64,000 nt of DNA from Nemophila menziesii (taxonomy: Eukaryota; Streptophyta; Magnoliopsida; Boraginales; Hydrophyllaceae), in contig JARWIR010000036.1 in assembly GCA_029959085.1 (NCBI GenBank), positions 620,001 to 684,000 on the forward strand. Direction: 5' to 3'. The notes under the pieces are model-generated. The model did not search any database. It was not told where the DNA came from and worked only from the letters and a program-made list of their open reading frames with translations. The translations under genes were made by a program, and so were the position numbers. The first letter of the stretch is position 1. Every line of letters starts with the position of its first letter. Positions 60,541-64,000 of this stretch are shown here, piece after piece.

Positions 60541-61156
60541 GTCCGAGTTCGAGAGACTTGGACTTCAGAAATAAGAGAAAGCTCCAGTGAAGTTGCAATT
60601 CGCTGACAACTCAGTTACCAAGACATGGGGAACAGTGGAGGACGTCCTAGTCCGAGCAGGTAATATTGCCATCCCTACTGACTTTGTTATACTTGAGTTT
60701 GATGCAGATAAGCAGGTTCCAATCATACTTGGACGGCCTTTCATGGACACAAGTCAAAGTGTCATCAACTTCCAAGAAGGGACCATTACCATTCACGCAA
60801 AGAACATATCTGAGACCTTCTATGTCTTTGGCAAGCAATCAAGGAAGTTAGATCCCATCATTCATGTCATCCATAGCCTTTCACATCACAAAGTCCCTCT
60901 AGAGAAGATCCACTTAAAACCTGTGGATACTGAGCCAAACACTGAGTTTGGGGTTGGCCATGAAGTACTATGGAAAGCTCACAAACGCGAAAATAGACCA
61001 TGAAGTTTCAAAGACATGTGGATGGGACCATTCATTGTCACTAAGGTTGTTTTAGCCAAGGTGATAGAAATTCGACCCACGAAGGGGATCAAGCGCAGAT
61101 TAGTTGACGTTCATAGCCTAACTCGTTGTTGGGGAGGCTATATTCGCAAATCTTGA
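60541..61156 (+). pseudogene. Element B protease body fused to integrase C-terminal tail
   Basis: Aligns with 42581-43200. It keeps VPIILGRPFMDTSQSVI (the canonical R of ILGRPF is present here), then VLWKAHKRENRP, a TGA at about 61001-61003, MWMGPFIVTKV and GGYIRKS with stop at 61154-61156. A TAA lies near 60572. The protease-to-GPF join is at the same residue as in A. Confidence 0.82.
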
Positions 61157-62107
61157 TAGAGGTAACGCGTCTAACTTTAAAAGACGTTAAATAAAATTGA
61201 TGTACGGGAGACAACTTGCAATTTTTTATGTTTTTATGCTTTTTACGTTTTTAGTTTGTGTTTAGTTTAGTTGTTTTTAGTTGATATTTCATATTTGAGA
61301 AAGGTATTAGTGTTTTTTATGCTTAGGTGTTGGAGAAATCGATTTTGGGAGGAGAAACGCAAATTTTACGTAAAATTCAGACTGCCTCTCTAGTACACCA
61401 GACCATACCTGCGCTACACCGGAGAGCAGAAAACACGTGCCCACAGGGTAAGACTCGGGTTTTTGGCCGAAAAGAAAAAAATTCAAGAGTTCAGCTCCGG
61501 TACACTTGACCATACATCTGGTAAACCGCAAGATCAAAACCCCGTGGGCACGGGATAAAGACTCGGGTTTTCTGCCATAACTCACAATTTTAAGAGCTCA
61601 GCTCCGGTTTACCGGACCTTAGCTCCGGTACACCACACTGCGCCGCTGGAGAAAGAGTTAATAAAAGAAGGAGGATTGGTGTTATTCCAAAATTATTAAT
61701 CCTTAAGCCTCTCTTTCTTCTCCAAACCTCTATCAACTCCATTAAAGCTCATTCAAACCTTCCCCAAACATCAAAACAATACCCAATAATCATAAAAACA
61801 CATCAAAGCTTCTCTCCACATCATTACAAAGGAGATTCAAGCACCCAATTCTCACCAGACACATTAGATTGAAGAATCAAAAGTTTAAATTTTCAAAATT
61901 CATCCTACAATTTCTTAAATCGATACCAATCCATCAATAATTCATCTTACCCACGTAGAGATTCATCATCAATTCACCTTTACTAAACCAAATCAAGCTT
62001 GTTCAACCAATAAGTCAAATGTTCAAATTTCAAGAGTTGTTAAAGCTTTGAGTTGGGGGTCAATCGAGATGACTAAAAGAACATAAGCATTATCTAACAA
62101 GAGTGAG
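61157..62107 (+). other. Element B spacer before the env-position ORF
   Basis: Counterpart of 41622-42580. It contains the palindrome array (61390-61636), then a C/A-rich leader, then GAGTTGGGGGTC (about 62051-62062), a purine tract similar to the one before the LTRs. No coding sequence. Confidence 0.7.
61390..61636. repeat. Triple 107-bp array with paired, degenerate palindromes (element B)
   Basis: Sites at 61390-61401 and 61411-61422, 61497-61508 and 61518-61529, 61604-61615 and 61625-61636. Each pair has a 21-bp start-to-start pitch, and the pairs repeat at exactly 107 bp. Sequences have drifted (one is CCGGTTTACCGG, another CTAGTACACCAG), yet the core nGGTnnACC is still visible in most. 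Confidence 0.85.
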
Positions 62108-63217
62108 ATGAAGAAAAGCAAGGTATTGGGTTTAATTGAGAAGAAATCAAATAACAAAGGTTCTAGTTCCCAAGCTAAGGGTAAAATCGATGTTGAAGAT
62201 GGAGGTAAGCTAGCTATGTTTGATTTAATGGGAAAAAGGCTTTACTTTTACTAAAAAGAGCAAACACAACCACTTCCTATCAAGGATCCTACACCCATGG
62301 ATAAAGATAAAGCATCAAAGGCCTTGATAGCTTCTGCAGAAAAACAATTAAAGGAACTACCTTTTGCTTATGAGAAAGTATTCGCCGAAGAAGTTGGTAC
62401 AGGAGAGTATAAGAGATTCTTGGAGCTTGGTGAAAAATTGGGTTGGTCAATATTCATGGTAAGACGTTCTGAATTATGTCATGAGTTAGTTTTAGAATTC
62501 TAATTCGGCCTCTTTAGCCGAGATAGTAAAGGTTGTGTTCCGATTAGAGGGAAGTTAGTTCCTTTCACAGTTAATGAGATTAGAAACCACTTCAAGTTTA
62601 AGAAATTAATTGGACAGTGAAAGTATAGTGAAGCAGTTGCTAAATGAAAAATCTTTGATGAGGAATTACTTTTTGAGCATGTTTAGACAAGGAAAAAGTG
62701 CAATTACATAAGGGAGAATTAAAGGCACCTTGGCCTTACAAATATCTTCAACCGGATGCGAGAGTTTGGCACAATTTCATTATTCTTAATGTCTTTGGAA
62801 ACACACGAACATGGGATGTGACTAAGAAGAACGCGCTACTTTTGGATATGTTTTTTAAGAGGAGAAGAAGTGGATGTGGCACAGTTGATCCTTGAGGAGG
62901 TGATGCGATTTTCTGTCTGTCCTAAATCAGTTTAGAATGTTAAATTTCCTACTATGATCACGTGTCTTGTGCGAAAAGCGAATATTATATTGGGTGAAGA
63001 AGAGAAACTCGAATTTAAAAAGAGTTATATTGATAATGCTTGGATCATGAAAGTCTTGAGAGGAGCGGTTGCTACGCAAGTCTCAAAAGAAGAAAAGGAG
63101 CAAAGTTGGCAAGAGAAGATGGAGGAGCGTTTAACCAATTTCGAAGCATCTCAAACTTCCTTAGCCAGTGATGTGGCAAAAAAAAGCCAATCAAGTGCAC
63201 ATCATGAAACTCCTTGA
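62108..63217 (+). pseudogene. Element B env-position ORF, decayed
   Basis: Starts at ATG 62108 (MKKSKVLGLIEKK) and aligns along its length with element A's intact 367-codon ORF. Stops or frameshifts lie at about 62253 (FYFY then TAA equivalent), 62501-62503, 62618, 62645, 62684 and 62893-62895, among others. Intact stretches include ELPFAYEKVFAEEVGTGEY, APWPYKYLQPDARVWHNF and ITCLVRKANI. The C-terminal coiled-coil region (EKMEERLTNFEASQ) continues to KLLEQLKKDH after a frame change, showing what the end of the A protein should look like. Confidence 0.82.
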
Positions 63218-64000
63218 GCAATTAAAGAAAGATCACGCAAATCCTACCTTGGATGTCAATAATGCGAGGCAATAGCCTCGAGAGTATGTTCTCTTTCTTC
63301 CTTACCATTTCTGTAAATGATTTTATCTGCTAATTTAATTTCTTTTTCGAGTCTTTTTCGAGTCATGGGGACACGGCTCATTTTTGAGTTGGGGGTGTGG
63401 GGATTCGTTGTCTCTCATCTCCATTTTTCTATTTTTAGGTAGAAATTAAAATTTGTGATACATAGGAATTAGATGTAGAGTGTGTTTAATAGCTTGAAAG
63501 CATAAGCTCAGTGAATTGATGATAGTAAGTAGTATGTTTATGAGCTATGTTATTGTATGCTTTGAGTATTTGCAGGAAAACACACATTGATAGTAAAGAA
63601 AAGATTAGTGAACAATGCGATAGAAAGTATGTTCTATCTTAGGGATCCTTGAGAAGTGTGTAGGCCGTGAGATCCAAGCTAGTTAACAAACCCATTTGAT
63701 GAAAGTGCTAAAGGTAAGAAAATAACGAAATTACAGAGTGTAGAAAGTGATTAACAAACCCACTTGAAGCCTTTTTATACCTTCTCACCGTGTTATTTGA
63801 TTTTATATGCTATATCCTTCTCAGCCCCTTCTAGCCTTTCTAAAGCTTTTTATTTAAACACATTATAAGCCATATCCCTTTATATTATAGGACTTTTCCG
63901 TATGACCCGCACTCGAATCGCGATGCATAGACAATTGTTTTAGAGCTTGGGTTTGGGGTGGTGGTCCACCATTATGGGAATTGTTATTGGGATGGGATTT
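63218..64000 (+). other. Element B 3' non-coding tail
   Basis: Homologous to 54170-54800 in element D. It has a GAGTTGGGGGTG purine tract near 63387. No coding frame. The LTR is expected to the right of the window. Confidence 0.7.

Larger units (their letters stand above)
57135..64000 (+). mobile_element. Element B: decayed non-autonomous Gypsy/Athila-like retrotransposon, runs off the window
   Basis: Order: truncated 5' LTR, tRNA-Asp PBS, gag, protease plus integrase tail, palindrome spacer, env-position ORF, 3' non-coding tail. It lacks RT, RNase H and integrase core exactly as element A does. It preserves the empty sites of the two insertions in A. Every ORF has stops or frameshifts. The 3' LTR should lie beyond 64000. 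Confidence 0.85.

Noticed and set aside
38917..64000. A reverse transcriptase or integrase core hidden in other frames
   Set aside because: I looked for YxDD-type, LPQG-type, HHCC and DDE context in all elements and found none. Only the integrase C-terminal GPF tail remains.

Overview
The window is nuclear DNA of a flowering plant, gene-poor and very AT-rich. The evidence is plant-type LTR retrotransposons (a Gypsy/Athila-like family primed by tRNA-Asp and a Sirevirus-like Copia element primed by initiator tRNA-Met), plus intron-split fragments of plant nuclear genes with normal GT-AG junctions. I see no complete host gene, no rRNA or tRNA gene, no CRISPR array, and no reverse transcriptase or integrase catalytic core. 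The species cannot be named from the sequence.

Positions 1-38715 are a head-to-tail tandem array of very long units. Unit starts line up at 1, 16346 and 27199, and a fourth, partial unit begins near 37111. Each unit carries broken pieces of host genes: the C-terminal helicase exons of a RAD16/HLTF-type SNF2 protein (+ strand), the 5' end of a KH-domain RNA-binding gene (- strand, in units 1 and 2), and several exon-like pieces I could not identify. Between these lie non-coding modules that repeat within the unit. The units differ by large deletions, a 2.1-kb internal tandem duplication (unit 1), a 187-bp indel, a (TA)n tract and a foldback insertion.

Positions 38716-64000 are nested non-autonomous LTR retrotransposons. 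Element A (- strand, 5' LTR 52491-54020) has gag, a retropepsin joined directly to an integrase C-terminal GPF module (RT, RNase H and integrase core absent), and an intact 367-codon ORF in the env position. A solo LTR (40057-41616, TSD ATTAG) sits just upstream of that ORF. A complete Sirevirus-like element (43201-50121, TSD CTTAG, - strand) sits in A's protease active-site region. Fragment D (54021-57134, + strand) keeps a 3' tail, polypurine tract and 3' LTR. Element B (57135 to beyond 64000, + strand) has the same architecture as A, is decayed in every ORF, and shows A's empty insertion sites.

The most unusual signal is a set of inverted half-sites, CGGT-NN-ACCG, arranged in pairs with a 21-bp pitch (22 in one pair). 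They lie upstream of the second ORF in A, B and the unrelated Copia element, and also in the Copia LTRs. The half-sites are conserved, the central two bases vary, and the pitch holds even in the decayed B copy. Sirevirus palindromic repeats are known; the shared fixed pitch and the same position in an Athila-like lineage look worth following.
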